A stretch of DNA of 64,000 nt from positions 1-64,000 of the forward strand of contig JAFUDT010000010.1 of the NCBI GenBank assembly GCA_017464285.1, given 5' to 3'. The notes below the pieces were generated by a model. The model saw only the letters and a program-made list of their open reading frames with translations. It did not search any database and was not told where the DNA came from. The position numbers and the translations under genes were made by a program. Below are positions 63,690-64,000 of this stretch, one piece after another. The DNA comes from Bacteroidales bacterium. GTDB lineage: Bacteria; Bacteroidota; Bacteroidia; Bacteroidales; UBA1402. Each line of letters begins with the position of its first letter. The first letter of the stretch is position 1.

Positions 63690-64000
63690 ATGAGTAACGA
63701 AGATCTGAAGGAAAAGCAGTTTGAAGCCGACATTGAGCAATGGCTTCTGACAGATGGTGGCTATACAAAAGGTGACCAAAAGACCTACGATAAGGAACGT
63801 GCCATCGATATGACCACGCTCATTAAGTTCCTTGCTTCGACACAAGAAAAGCAATGGGACAGGTATGTTCGCAAGTATGGCGACAAGGCAGAAAACCGAC
63901 TTTATCAAGTATTCCAGGAGAATGTTGTGCGTTATGGCCTCATTTGGGTATTACGCAACGGCATTGACGATATGGGCATCAAACTGAAGATGTGCTATTT
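63690..64000 (+). CDS. hsdR: Type I restriction endonuclease HsdR (5' part, cut by window end)
   Basis: The open frame from ATG 63690 runs off the window after 103 codons. It starts MSNEDLKEKQFEADIEQWLL and contains GGYTKGDQKTYDKERAIDMTTLIKFL and QWDRYVRKYGDKAENRLYQVF, the usual N-terminal region of HsdR subunits before the nuclease domain. The position after hsdM, hsdS and AbiH and the GAAGGAAAT before the ATG support the call. The nuclease and helicase domains are outside the window. Confidence 0.85.
   Translation, partial: MSNEDLKEKQFEADIEQWLLTDGGYTKGDQKTYDKERAIDMTTLIKFLASTQEKQWDRYVRKYGDKAENRLYQVFQENVVRYGLIWVLRNGIDDMGIKLKMCY

Noticed and set aside
1..64000. CRISPR arrays, tRNA and rRNA genes, insertion sequences
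   Set aside because: I saw no regularly spaced repeat-spacer array, tRNA-like fold, rRNA segment or transposase frame in the window.

Overview
The window is chromosomal DNA from a Bacteroidota bacterium, most likely a gut member of the Bacteroidales; I cannot fix the genus. The reasons are family-specific: promoters of the TTTG-N18-20-TAnnTTTG type instead of -35/-10 boxes, few Shine-Dalgarno sites, a six-gene Na+-NQR operon, DUF4301, a WYL regulator, GH28/GH31/GH2 enzymes, and lipoproteins with short lipoboxes. Core genes are GC-rich (C/G-ending codons). The stretches 0-1.35 kb and about 48.7-64 kb (except a short GC-rich patch at 54.9-55.5 kb) are visibly AT-richer and read as accessory DNA.

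Layout. 0-1.4 kb: a BRO-N/Fic fusion protein and an XRE regulator with an 11-bp-period repeat in front of it. 1.4-14.6 kb: housekeeping (GNAT, recR, Na+/solute symporter, engB, PAP2 phosphatase, YgjP-type metalloprotease, nadC, a kinase-DUF4301 fusion, a GH28 enzyme, a RelA/SpoT homologue, an outer-membrane barrel). 14.8-23.3 kb: nqrABCDEF, then an outer-membrane barrel and a biotin-dependent carboxylase/decarboxylase alpha subunit whose biotin-domain relic has no acceptor lysine. 23.5-28 kb: lipoprotein, membrane-bound AraC regulator, AlkD, NfeD and SPFH proteins. 28.1-38.2 kb: a carbohydrate locus with two alpha/beta hydrolases, GH31, GH2 and a second GH28, without SusC/SusD. 38.3-42 kb: a deleted alpha/beta hydrolase pseudogene, EamA transporter, VanX-like dipeptidase, patatin. 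42-46.7 kb: hisGDCB behind a promoter, a His-rich leader peptide and a terminator (attenuation).

46.8-55.5 kb lies between two identical 19-bp direct repeats. It holds poorly known genes and a retron: a 283-nt region with matching a1/a2 ends and a candidate branching guanosine, a reverse transcriptase with the NAXXH and VTG motifs, an overlapping gene with a HEPN-type RNxxxH motif (candidate RNase effector), and a WG-repeat protein, preceded by a WYL regulator.

55.7-64 kb is one tightly packed operon cut by the window edge. It is a Type I restriction-modification system (hsdM, hsdS, an AbiH-like gene, hsdR start) led by two unusual genes: an 850-residue protein with a DNA-methylase-like N-half, an HsdS-like middle and a histidine-kinase C-half, and a receiver-domain protein overlapping it by 11 bp. 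This looks like a two-component switch built into a restriction or defence operon, and is the strongest candidate here for an undescribed system.
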